The position numbers and the translations under genes are program-made. From Stutzerimonas stutzeri (GTDB lineage: Bacteria; Pseudomonadota; Gammaproteobacteria; Pseudomonadales; Pseudomonadaceae): a DNA stretch of 64,000 nucleotides. The stretch is from assembly GCF_002890915.1 (NCBI RefSeq), contig NZ_POUT01000002.1, positions 434,001-498,000 on the forward strand. Reading direction: 5' to 3'. Numbering within the stretch: the stretch's first letter is position 1; every line of letters begins with the position of its first letter. Below the pieces are notes generated by a model. That model searched no databases. It was not told where the DNA came from and saw nothing but the letters and a program-made list of their open reading frames with translations. Of the stretch, positions 18,502 to 27,114 are shown piece after piece.

Positions 18502-19785
18502 GTGAACGCTGTAACCTCCCCGCAACATCTAAGTCCAGTGGCAAACGATGAGATTGATCTGATCCAACTCGTCGGTGCGCTGTGGAAGCAAAAAACACTC
18601 ATCGCTGCTGTTACGGCCCTGGTTGCTGCGATCGGCCTTGTTTATGCCGTGCTCGCACCTCGCTACTACAGCGTCCAGACCGTACTTCGCCCTGCCGCGA
18701 TCAAGGATCTGGATGAGCTGAATCATCTGGGCATCTACAAGTTGTCGCCGAAGCAGGCACTGGCTCAAGTCGGGGCGGCGCTTGATTCCTATGACAACCG
18801 GCTCGGCTTCTTTCGCGATAACCAGCAGCTCTTTGCTGAACTGGCTCACCCGGGCCGTAGCCTCGAGCAAACATTCGAGGCATTCAATGACGAAGCCTTC
18901 AAGCTGCTGCAGCCCGACCCCAAGAAGCCCGAGGGGATGACGCCTTTTGTCGGTATTCAACTGACCTATCCGCAAGACCTCAACGGCGTGAAGGTGGTCA
19001 ACGACTTCGTAGAGTATTCCCTGGACAAGGTACGCAAGGAAATCTCGGCCGACCTCGATACGCTCATCGGCAACCGCCTCAACCAACTGGACAAGAACAT
19101 CGCAGCGGCCCGCGCGAGTTACGAGGCCACCAAAGAGATCAAGATCGCCAAGCTGAGCGAGGCGGATGCGCTTCAGCGCGCTCAATTGAACGACGAGCTG
19201 GCAGCACTGCGACAGCAGTTGAAGACTCGCCGTGAAAATCGCATCAACCAGCTCAATGAAGCGATTCGGATCGCAACATCATTGGGCATCAGCAAGCCCA
19301 CCACGCCTTCGGCGCTTGGCGCTGCCGAGATCACGAGCCAAGGCAGTGTGATCCGCACCGAGGTCAACAACCAGCAAATACCGCTCTACTTCATGGGCAC
19401 CGATGCGCTGGAGGCCGAACGCAAGGCGCTATTGGCACGCCGCTCTGATGACTTCACCGAGCCGCGCATCGCACAGATCGCCCGTGAGCTGAAATTACTG
19501 GAGCACAACCGCCAGATCGAAGTACTCAACAGCCGCGAAAACGAAGACCTGTTCCTGAAAAATCTTGCTGGTTGGCGGGAAGAGGCTGCACGCCTGCGCG
19601 CGCTGCACTTCGATACGGAAGCGCTCAAGCTGGTCTCCATCGATCAGCGTGCAGTAGAGCCGCGTCGGCCCATCAAGCCTAGAGCAGCCTTGATCCTGGC
19701 TCTGGCATTGGTACTCGGCGGTATGCTGGGTGTGTTCATCGCACTTGTGCGTCATATGGCCCAAGGCCAGCAATCAAAGGCCTAG
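18502..19785 (+). CDS. wzz2: O-antigen chain-length determinant Wzz (second copy)
   Basis: A 427-residue Wzz paralogue. Both termini and many internal blocks match the first copy (DEIDLxxL..ALWxQK, GIYKLxP, SYDNRLxFF, LYFMGTxALxAER, LVLGGMLGVFIALVR); I judge about half the residues identical. The GTG at 18502 was preferred over upstream frames because it aligns with the N-terminus of the first copy. Two Wzz proteins of this kind usually give two modal O-chain lengths. The REP unit and the CRP-like palindrome between the genes suggest separate transcription. Confidence 0.92.
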   Translation: MNAVTSPQHLSPVANDEIDLIQLVGALWKQKTLIAAVTALVAAIGLVYAVLAPRYYSVQTVLRPAAIKDLDELNHLGIYKLSPKQALAQVGAALDSYDNRLGFFRDNQQLFAELAHPGRSLEQTFEAFNDEAFKLLQPDPKKPEGMTPFVGIQLTYPQDLNGVKVVNDFVEYSLDKVRKEISADLDTLIGNRLNQLDKNIAAARASYEATKEIKIAKLSEADALQRAQLNDELAALRQQLKTRRENRINQLNEAIRIATSLGISKPTTPSALGAAEITSQGSVIRTEVNNQQIPLYFMGTDALEAERKALLARRSDDFTEPRIAQIARELKLLEHNRQIEVLNSRENEDLFLKNLAGWREEAARLRALHFDTEALKLVSIDQRAVEPRRPIKPRAALILALALVLGGMLGVFIALVRHMAQGQQSKA

Positions 19786-19903
19786 TATGGCCTGCTAAAT
19801 CAGGCGATCGCCTCGTTCGCGAATTACAGCCCATCGGGAGAGGCATGTATAGCGTGCTGCGGTAGCTTGCCCATTACTGGTGTGCCTCGGTAAAGGACTG
19901 ACC

Positions 19904-21523
19904 ATGCACTTCCCGCATATCGAACACCATGGCGCCCGAGATGGCGTTACGGGTTCCTGCCACCAATTGCACATGGATGCGGCTAGTAGCTTGCTGGTCG
20001 ATTGCGGGCTGTTCCAGGGCAACGAGACTTCGGCGGATGGTCGCTCCGGGGCTGGCCATCCGGCCATCGAATTCTCGCTGGCTACCGTCAAGGCATTGGT
20101 CGTCACCCACGTGCATATCGACCATGTAGGGCGGATTCCCTACCTGCTCGCTGCCGGCTTCAAAGGGCCGATCCTCTGCAGCGAACCTTCGGCCAGGCTG
20201 TTGCCCATCGTCCTCGAAGACGCCTTCAAGCTGGGCTTCAGTCGTGACCAGAAGGATGTGGAGCGCTACATCAAGCTGGTCGAACAGCGCCTACTTCCCT
20301 TGCCATACAAGCAGTGGTTCACCCTTGTCGAAACCGACACGCTGGTAGCGCGCATCCGCCTGCAGCGTGCCGGCCACATCCTCGGCTCGGCCTATGTGGA
20401 AATCGACCTGACCTATCCCGCCACTGGCGATAACAAGCGCGTCGTTTTTTCCGGCGACCTGGGCGCACCCCACGCGCCGCTACTGATGCCGCCCGAACCG
20501 CCCGAGCGCGCCGATATCCTGGTGCTGGAAAGCACCTATGGCGACCGCCTGCACGAAGACCGCGCCAGCCGCCGACAACGCCTCGAAGCCGTTATCGAGC
20601 GCGCCCTGCAGGATCAAGGCTCCGTCCTGATCCCGGCCTTCAGCATCGGCCGCACCCAGGAACTGCTCTACGAGCTGGAAGAAATCATCCACACCAAACT
20701 CACCAGCCCCGCACTCACCCCTGTAGGAGCGAGCTCGCTCGCGAACAGCCCCCACACCGCACAACCCCTTCTCCCCCCGCGGGAGAGGGCTGGGGAGAGG
20801 GGGACAAACCCCGCCCAGAACACCGGCCCAACGGAAATGCCCCCGGCCGAAAACCACTCGCCCGGACAGGCCATCACCAATTGGCCAGAACTCCCCATCA
20901 TCCTCGACTCCCCCCTGGCCAGCCGCTTCACCGAGGCCTACCGCAGCCTGCAACCGTACTGGAACCAGGAAGCCCGCGAGCGCGTCGAAGCCGGCCGCAA
21001 CCCGCTGGCCTTCGACAACCTGATCAAGATCGACAGCCACACCGACCATATCGCCGTGATGAACCACCTCACCCAGACCGCGCGTCCCGCCATCGTTATC
21101 GCGGGGAACGGCATGTGCTCGGGTGGGCGCATCGTCAATTACCTGAAAGCCATGCTGCACGACTCCAGACATGACGTCCTGTTCGTCGGCTACCAGGCCC
21201 AAGGCACCCCCGGCCATGCCATCCAGCAATACGGCCCCAGGGGCGGCTATGTCGATCTGGATGGCGAGCGCTTCGATATCCGGGCGAAGGTAACCAGCAT
21301 CGGCGGCTACTCGGCGCATGCGGACCAGAAGGGGTTGGTGGAGTTCGTGACGGGGATGCAGGAGTGGCCGAGGGAGATACGGATCGTGCATGGCGAACGA
21401 GAAGCCAAGCGGATCCTGGCTGCCCAGCTCCACGAACAGTACAAGCAACACAACGGGCTGCCTGCCGCGATCACGACCGGCGGGGCGGAGGATATGGCCG
21501 ATCAGGATGTTTTCCATGCATGA
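19904..21523 (+). CDS. MBL-fold/beta-CASP RNA-processing hydrolase with in-frame insertion
   Basis: A 539-residue metallo-beta-lactamase-fold protein of the RNA specificity (beta-CASP/CPSF-like) family. Zinc motif VTHVHIDHVGRIPYLL (HxHxDH) is at about residues 67-82, FSGDLGAPHAPLLMPPEP supplies the aspartate motif, and GNGMCSGGRIVNYL and the terminal SIGGYSAHADQKGL are beta-CASP and metal-site motifs. ATG at 19904 has AAAGGA upstream. The family is usually near 470 residues. The excess is a low-complexity insert at about residues 266-325, encoded by two intergenic-type repeats, between EIIHTKL and ELPIILDSPLA. The three-prime end is duplicated downstream (see repeats). Confidence 0.88.
   Translation: MHFPHIEHHGARDGVTGSCHQLHMDAASSLLVDCGLFQGNETSADGRSGAGHPAIEFSLATVKALVVTHVHIDHVGRIPYLLAAGFKGPILCSEPSARLLPIVLEDAFKLGFSRDQKDVERYIKLVEQRLLPLPYKQWFTLVETDTLVARIRLQRAGHILGSAYVEIDLTYPATGDNKRVVFSGDLGAPHAPLLMPPEPPERADILVLESTYGDRLHEDRASRRQRLEAVIERALQDQGSVLIPAFSIGRTQELLYELEEIIHTKLTSPALTPVGASSLANSPHTAQPLLPPRERAGERGTNPAQNTGPTEMPPAENHSPGQAITNWPELPIILDSPLASRFTEAYRSLQPYWNQEARERVEAGRNPLAFDNLIKIDSHTDHIAVMNHLTQTARPAIVIAGNGMCSGGRIVNYLKAMLHDSRHDVLFVGYQAQGTPGHAIQQYGPRGGYVDLDGERFDIRAKVTSIGGYSAHADQKGLVEFVTGMQEWPREIRIVHGEREAKRILAAQLHEQYKQHNGLPAAITTGGAEDMADQDVFHA
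20720..20803 (+). repeat. Two dispersed repeats inside the MBL coding region
   Basis: CTGTAGGAGCGAGCTCGCTC (20721-20740) and the following GCGAAC are a REP of the GTAGGAGC family. At 20765-20803 a second inverted element pairs CCCCTTCTCCCC with a GGGAGAGGG..GGGGAGAGGGG arm. Both types are normally intergenic in Pseudomonas. Here they are translated in frame with no stop codon. Confidence 0.8.
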
Positions 21524-21546
21524 CGCAACTACCTGCAAGCGGCGGC
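21434..21546 (+). repeat. 113-bp direct repeat, left copy (3' end of MBL gene)
   Basis: Covers the last 29 codons of the MBL gene and 23 bases past its stop. It aligns without gaps to 22310-22422; I count 93 of 113 identical bases. A REP element begins four bases after its end. Confidence 0.85.
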
Positions 21547-21549
21547 ATT

Positions 21550-21645
21550 CCGTGGGAGGCGCGCCTCGCGGCGATTGCAGGCCGCAGGCCTGCCCGAAAA
21601 GCCAAAAACTCGCCCCGGGGTCGGGCCAAAGCAGCAAAGCCCGCA
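21550..21645 (-). repeat. Single BIME unit after the MBL gene
   Basis: GTGGGAGGCGCGCCTCGCGG, GCAGGCCGCAGGCCTGCC and CTCGCCCCGGGGTCGGGCC in the usual order, with a shortened core. It fills the gap between the MBL gene and the parD promoter. Confidence 0.8.
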
Positions 21646-21679
21646 TGCATCGAGATATGAGCAGACAGAATCTCAAAGA

Positions 21680-21708
21680 TTGTCAAAGTTTGGATGCTTG
21701 TCTAAGCT
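21680..21708 (+). promoter_or_regulatory. Promoter of the parDE module
   Basis: TTGTCA (21680-21685), a 17-base spacer and TAAGCT (21703-21708), 31 bases before the antitoxin ATG. A GGAAAG ribosome site follows. ParD would be expected to bind here and autorepress. Confidence 0.5.
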
Positions 21709-21739
21709 CACTCCACATCGAACTCTGTAGGAAAGTCCC

Positions 21740-22003
21740 ATGCACATTTCACTGACTCCGGAGCTGGAATCGCGCGTCAAGGCCAAGGTCGAAAGCGGTC
21801 TGTACAACAACGCCAGCGAAGTCATTCGTGAAGCCTTGCGTTTTCTGGAGACGCATGAGGCATGGATTGGCGAACTCAAGCTGGCCCGTTTGCGCGAGCA
21901 GATCAACCAGGGCTTGGTGCAGCTCGATGAGGGACAGGGCACGGTAATTGAATCCAAAGAGAGCCTGGATCGCCTGTTCGCAGCCATCAAGGCTGACACA
22001 TGA
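21740..22003 (+). CDS. ParD-type ribbon-helix-helix antitoxin
   Basis: An 87-residue protein. The N-terminal ISLTPELESRVKAKVESG-LYNNASEVIREALRFLE is a CopG/ParD ribbon-helix-helix DNA-binding domain, and the charged C-terminal tail would wrap the toxin. Its stop overlaps the toxin start by four bases (ATGA), so the two are translationally coupled. ParD neutralises ParE and represses the operon. Confidence 0.9.
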   Translation: MHISLTPELESRVKAKVESGLYNNASEVIREALRFLETHEAWIGELKLARLREQINQGLVQLDEGQGTVIESKESLDRLFAAIKADT

Positions 22004-22311
22004 TCGGACTGAGGCTGGTGATTGCGCCGGTTGCGCAAGAGGATCTGCGTAACATTTATCTGTACGGCATGCGTACCTGGGGCGAGCAGCAGGCCGGCGA
22101 TTACCTTGAGCATGTCCGGGATTGCTTCTGGCACCTCACCATACATCCCGATATCGGCGTTTCACGCCCCGAGCTTGGCCAGCATTTGCGCAGTCTTGTG
22201 GTGAAACAGCACGTTGTTTTTTATCGACTCAAGCTGGATCAGCTCCAGATCGTGCGTGTCCTGCATGGCCGGCAGGAACCCGAACTGCATTTTAGTTACC
22301 CGGCACCTTGA
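22000..22311 (+). CDS. ParE/RelE-superfamily toxin
   Basis: A 103-residue protein with the RelE/ParE fold. An N-terminal strand-helix (LVIAPVAQEDLRNIYLYGMRTWGEQQAGDYLEHV) is followed by GVSRPELGQHLRSLVVKQHVVFYRL and IVRVLHGRQEP. The last two blocks, ending in a strand plus a histidine, are characteristic of ParE, which targets DNA gyrase. It overlaps parD and ends exactly where the second MBL 3'-end copy begins. Confidence 0.9.
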   Translation: MIGLRLVIAPVAQEDLRNIYLYGMRTWGEQQAGDYLEHVRDCFWHLTIHPDIGVSRPELGQHLRSLVVKQHVVFYRLKLDQLQIVRVLHGRQEPELHFSYPAP

Positions 22312-22422
22312 AAAGCACAAGCAACACGACAGCTCGCCTGCCGCAATCACGACCGATGGGGCAGGGGATACGACCGAACAGGATGTTCTCCATGGATGAA
22401 GCAACTAACTGCAAGCGACGGC
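22310..22422 (+). repeat. 113-bp direct repeat, right copy (MBL 3'-end scar)
   Basis: Gap-free partner of 21434-21546. In the MBL frame it still reads HKQHDSSPAAITTDGAGDT, ending in a stop, against YKQHNGLPAAITTGGAEDM in the intact gene. It starts inside the parE stop codon and contains the start of the next gene at 22392. Confidence 0.85.
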
Positions 22423-22790
22423 GCTACGATCCGGGCGAGCACCGCTTCAAGCATTGCTGGAACGAACCCAGGGCTGCGTTCGTGAGCGAAGGCAGCGCCC
22501 AGATTGGCAAATGCCCGTCGACCCTGAGCAAGCGTCTGGCGGAACAGTTGCTCAATGACGGCATCGCTTACCCCGTTGGGCAGGCGCACCCCGAGCGCAT
22601 CTACAACGTCCATGATGGAGTGGTGTATGAGGCTGTATACTCCGGCGACAGCTGGCATGGCTACCCATGGCGCTACCGCCCTGGGCGCAGATCCTTGCCG
22701 CGCCAGATCAGGCAGGAACTGGAAAATCGTGCGGAGCAGCAAGGCTGCTTGCCCGGCTATCGGCACTGGATGAAAGAACATGGCCGCTGA
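22392..22790 (+). CDS. Small protein of unknown function upstream of ImmA-like peptidase
   Basis: A 132-residue basic protein (MDEATNCKRRRYDPGEHRFKHCWNEPRAAF... YPWRYRPGRRSLPRQIRQELENRAEQQ). I recognise no domain. Its first 31 bases lie in the MBL 3'-end scar, and the ATG overlaps the old MBL stop (ATGGATGA). The intact MBL gene end also preserves this start (ATGCATGACGCAACTACCTG), so an MBL gene once preceded it with translational coupling. Its stop overlaps the peptidase start by 11 bases. The overlap chain argues for a partner role, for example a peptidase substrate, regulator or inhibitor, but that is inference. Confidence 0.65.
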   Translation: MDEATNCKRRRYDPGEHRFKHCWNEPRAAFVSEGSAQIGKCPSTLSKRLAEQLLNDGIAYPVGQAHPERIYNVHDGVVYEAVYSGDSWHGYPWRYRPGRRSLPRQIRQELENRAEQQGCLPGYRHWMKEHGR

Positions 22791-24168
22791 ACTGAAGCTC
22801 ATCGTCGATTCCGCGCCTTCGCAAGGCAGCCTGGAGCATGGCTGGGTGAAAGCCTCTCTGTACCTCGATGGTCAGCCTTACTGGTACGGCGATGACGAGC
22901 AAGGCAGCCTCGACTGGACCTGGATCGACTTGCTCCATTACCTGGGCCAGAACTGGTCGGCGTTGATGCTGGAGCAGGGCTTGCCACTGCCGCTGGACGA
23001 CGTGCCTCATCCCGGCAAGCTGCTGGAAAAGGCCGAGGCGCGCTGGGAGGACATGCCCGAGCCGCAGATCCACGCCGAGGAAAACCAGCTTTATCGATAC
23101 CTCGATCGCCATAATCTTTCCGTGGCCATGAACGGTGCCAACCTGCCGATGCTGCTTTGGTTGCGCAGCGGCAACACGCTCTGGCTGGTGGATGAGGATG
23201 AACAGGCGCGGCGCCTGGACTTCCAGCGGCTGGGCCGGCAACTGGAAGAAATCGGTGATGCTCTCGCTAACCTCTTCGCCAAGAGCACCCAGCCTCATGT
23301 GCGAGCGGCTGTCACCCATTGGCACGGGCGCCAGCAACAATTAAGCAGGGATTACCTGAATTACAGCACAGGGATGAGCCCTCAGCGTCTGGATGAACTC
23401 TCCCGACTCGTTCCTCTCGAGCCCGCGGCCAACGACCTGGCATTCGCTCAAGAGCCGGTCTACCTCGCGGCTGCGAGAATGGCTCGCCATCACCTGAGCA
23501 CCGTTCAGATCGCCGAGATCATGCAGCGTCTGCAGCAAGCCCCTGCGCTCGGCAAGCAGCCTTTCGCCCGCCTCGCCGCTGAGGCCAACGCCAAGATCGA
23601 ACAACTGACTGGCAGCCCGCCGTTCGAGCAGGGCTATCAATTGGCGCGCTGGCTACGCGAGCAATTGCACATGGTGCCAAGCGCGCCGTTCGAACCCGAA
23701 ACAGTGCTCGAACAGGAGGGCGTGTCGATCGAGGAGTTGAAGCTGGAGAGCGGTGCTGTCGACGCGATCGCCTGCTGGGGCAGCATTGACCCACTGATTC
23801 TGCTCAACCGTAATGAACAGGCCAGGGCGGCCAGCAAGCATGGTCGTCGTAGCACCCTGGCCCACGAACTTTGCCACCTGCTGGTCGACCGAACCCGCGC
23901 GCTGCCGGTTGCCGAAGTACTCGGCGGCGAAGTGGACAGCGAAAGTGAAAAACGCGCCAATGCCTTTGCCGCCGAAGCCCTGTTGCCCCAGGCACATGCC
24001 ATCGAGGTGCTGCGAAACGCACCCAGCCTGCGCGAGGCCGTGGAAACCCTGGCACGCACGCACCAGGTCAGCCGGCAACTGGTCGCGTACCAACTACACA
24101 ACGCCTCTGGCGTGGAGCTGAGTGAGGATGAACAGGTTGCCCTGCGTAATTACGGCGTGAGGGCATAG
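22780..24168 (+). CDS. ImmA/IrrE-family metallopeptidase
   Basis: A 462-residue protein. The C-terminal half is a gluzincin of the ImmA/IrrE type: STLAHELCHLLVD gives HExxH at residues 362-366. SESEKRANAFAAEALLP supplies the third zinc ligand in the E-x-x-A-N-x-F-A-A-x-x-L-x-P motif. A final helix (VSRQLVAYQLHNA) matches the family's terminal helical domain. The N-terminal 260 residues (YLDGQPYWYGDDEQ..., YLDRHNLSVAMNGANLPMLLW) are not recognised. ImmA/IrrE proteins cleave repressors, often within mobile elements or stress and defence loci. The 11-base overlap with the upstream small gene marks an operon. Confidence 0.85.
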   Translation: MAAELKLIVDSAPSQGSLEHGWVKASLYLDGQPYWYGDDEQGSLDWTWIDLLHYLGQNWSALMLEQGLPLPLDDVPHPGKLLEKAEARWEDMPEPQIHAEENQLYRYLDRHNLSVAMNGANLPMLLWLRSGNTLWLVDEDEQARRLDFQRLGRQLEEIGDALANLFAKSTQPHVRAAVTHWHGRQQQLSRDYLNYSTGMSPQRLDELSRLVPLEPAANDLAFAQEPVYLAAARMARHHLSTVQIAEIMQRLQQAPALGKQPFARLAAEANAKIEQLTGSPPFEQGYQLARWLREQLHMVPSAPFEPETVLEQEGVSIEELKLESGAVDAIACWGSIDPLILLNRNEQARAASKHGRRSTLAHELCHLLVDRTRALPVAEVLGGEVDSESEKRANAFAAEALLPQAHAIEVLRNAPSLREAVETLARTHQVSRQLVAYQLHNASGVELSEDEQVALRNYGVRA

Positions 24169-24196
24169 CCGTGCAGCGCATTGGAACAACGTACTC

Positions 24197-24655
24197 GTGA
24201 ACACCGTCGACAGCCACGCCGACCCTATCGCCGTGGTCAACCACCTCACCCAGACCGCACGGCCCGCCCTCATCATTGCCGGCAACGGCATGTGCTCGGG
24301 CGGGCGTATCGTCAACTACCTGAAGGCCATGCTGCACGACCCCAGGCACGACGTCCTGTTCGTCGGCTACCAGGCCCAAGGCACCCCCGGCCATGCCATC
24401 CAGCAATACGGCCCCAGGGGCGGCTATGTCGATCTGGATGGCGAGCGCTTCGATATCCGGGCGAAGGTAACCAGCATCGGCGGCTACTCGGCGCATGCGG
24501 ATCAGCAGGGGCTGGTGGAGTTCGTGACGGGGATGCAGGAGTGGCCGAGGGAGATACGGGTGGTGCATGGGGAGCCACAGGCCAAGCAGGTCTTGGCTGC
24601 TCAGTTGCACAAGCAATGCGAACGATCGAATTGTCTGCTCGACGTGCTCGGGTGA
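24197..24655 (+). pseudogene. C-terminal remnant of an MBL-fold/beta-CASP gene
   Basis: Matches the last third of the intact MBL gene from SHTDHIAVMNHLTQ on, including GNGMCSGGRIVNYLKAM and SIGGYSAHADQ, but lacks the HxHxDH metal motif and all N-terminal sequence. No ribosome site precedes the possible GTG. The end diverges after LAAQLHKQ and stops early. Bases 24350-24501 are identical to 21173-21324, while the flanks show scattered differences. It is a duplication or recombination remnant, not a working enzyme. Confidence 0.85.
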
Positions 24656-24719
24656 ACGAACCCTAAGACTCAGCGTTGCCAGGCTTATTTCAGAAATTTC
24701 GTTTAGATGGATGTTTCAC

Positions 24720-25997
<1,278 letters not shown>

Positions 25998-26075
25998 TTG
26001 CTGAAAAGTTATCCCTTGCTCAGTTGCAAGCTATTTCATTTGGGCGAGCCTACCCGGAATATTGATGAGTACCCT

Positions 26076-27101
26076 ATGACCCGTTACGAATCACTGCTGC
26101 AAGAACTCCCACAGGCCCCCAAGACCTGGCTCATCACGGGAGTGGCAGGCTTTATTGGTTCCAACCTGCTCGAGACCCTGCTCAAGCTCGACCAGCGCGT
26201 GGTCGGCTTGGACAACTTTGCCACCGGGCATCAGCGCAATCTGGATGAAGTGCAAAGCCTCGTCCCCTGCGAGCAATGGGCACGCTTCAGGTTCCTTCAG
26301 GGAGATATTCGTAGTCTGGATGACTGCCGTCAGGCCTGTGAGGGCGTCGATTACGTTCTCCACCAAGCCGCACTCGGCTCGGTGCCGCGCTCCATCAACG
26401 ATCCGATTACCACCAATGGCGCCAATATCGACGGCTTTCTCAATATGCTCGTTGCCGCCCGTGATGCCGAGGTGAAGAGCTTTACCTACGCGGCCAGCAG
26501 TTCGACCTATGGTGACCATCCCGGCCTTCCCAAGGTCGAGGATGTAATCGGCAAGCCGTTGTCTCCCTACGCCGTTACCAAGTATGTTAACGAGCTGTAC
26601 GCCGATGTATTCGCTCGTACCTACGGCTTCACTACTATCGGCCTGCGCTACTTCAACGTGTTCGGAAAGCGCCAGGACCCGGACGGCGCCTATGCGGCGG
26701 TAATTCCGAAATGGACTGCCGCGATGATCAAGGGCGAGGACGTGTTCATCAACGGCGACGGCGAAACCAGTCGTGACTTTTGCTTCATCGAAAATGCTGT
26801 ACAGGCCAACCTGCTGGCTGCAACAGCGATCGACGAAGCTGTGCGAAACCAGATTTATAACGTTGCAGTCAGTGGTCGCACCGATCTGAATAAATTATTC
26901 GCTGCAATCAAGAGTACCCTCGCCGAAAATGGTGTGGCCTATGAAAAAGATCCGGTCTATCGCGACTTCCGCGCCGGTGACGTACGCCACTCTCAGGCAG
27001 ATATCGACAAGGCTCAACGCCTGCTCGGCTATGCGCCGCAGTTCGATATCCAGGACGGGTTAGCCCAAGCCATGCCCTGGTATATCCATTTCCTGAAATA
27101 A
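26076..27101 (+). CDS. wbpP: UDP-N-acetylglucosamine 4-epimerase (WbpP/TviC type)
   Basis: A 341-residue short-chain epimerase, exactly the length of P. aeruginosa Wbp[15 protein letters not shown] is the NAD-binding motif. [17 protein letters not shown] and [11 protein letters not shown] carry the catalytic Ser and Tyr-x-x-x-Lys. [14 protein letters not shown] is the conserved sugar-pocket segment. It interconverts UDP-GlcNAc and UDP-GalNAc, feeding the dehydrogenase upstream. The ATG at 26076 was chosen over a longer in-frame start by alignment to the family ([12 protein letters not shown]). Confidence 0.94.
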   Translation: MTRYESLLQELPQAPKTWLITGVAGFIGSNLLETLLKLDQRVVGLDNFATGHQRNLDEVQSLVPCEQWARFRFLQGDIRSLDDCRQACEGVDYVLHQAALGSVPRSINDPITTNGANIDGFLNMLVAARDAEVKSFTYAASSSTYGDHPGLPKVEDVIGKPLSPYAVTKYVNELYADVFARTYGFTTIGLRYFNVFGKRQDPDGAYAAVIPKWTAAMIKGEDVFINGDGETSRDFCFIENAVQANLLAATAIDEAVRNQIYNVAVSGRTDLNKLFAAIKSTLAENGVAYEKDPVYRDFRAGDVRHSQADIDKAQRLLGYAPQFDIQDGLAQAMPWYIHFLK

Positions 27102-27114
27102 AGGCCGAACAAGC

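Noticed and set aside
24197..24655. A functional small RNA-processing protein
   Set aside because: It lacks the HxHxDH metal motif and a ribosome site, and its end is diverged; treated as a remnant of the MBL gene.
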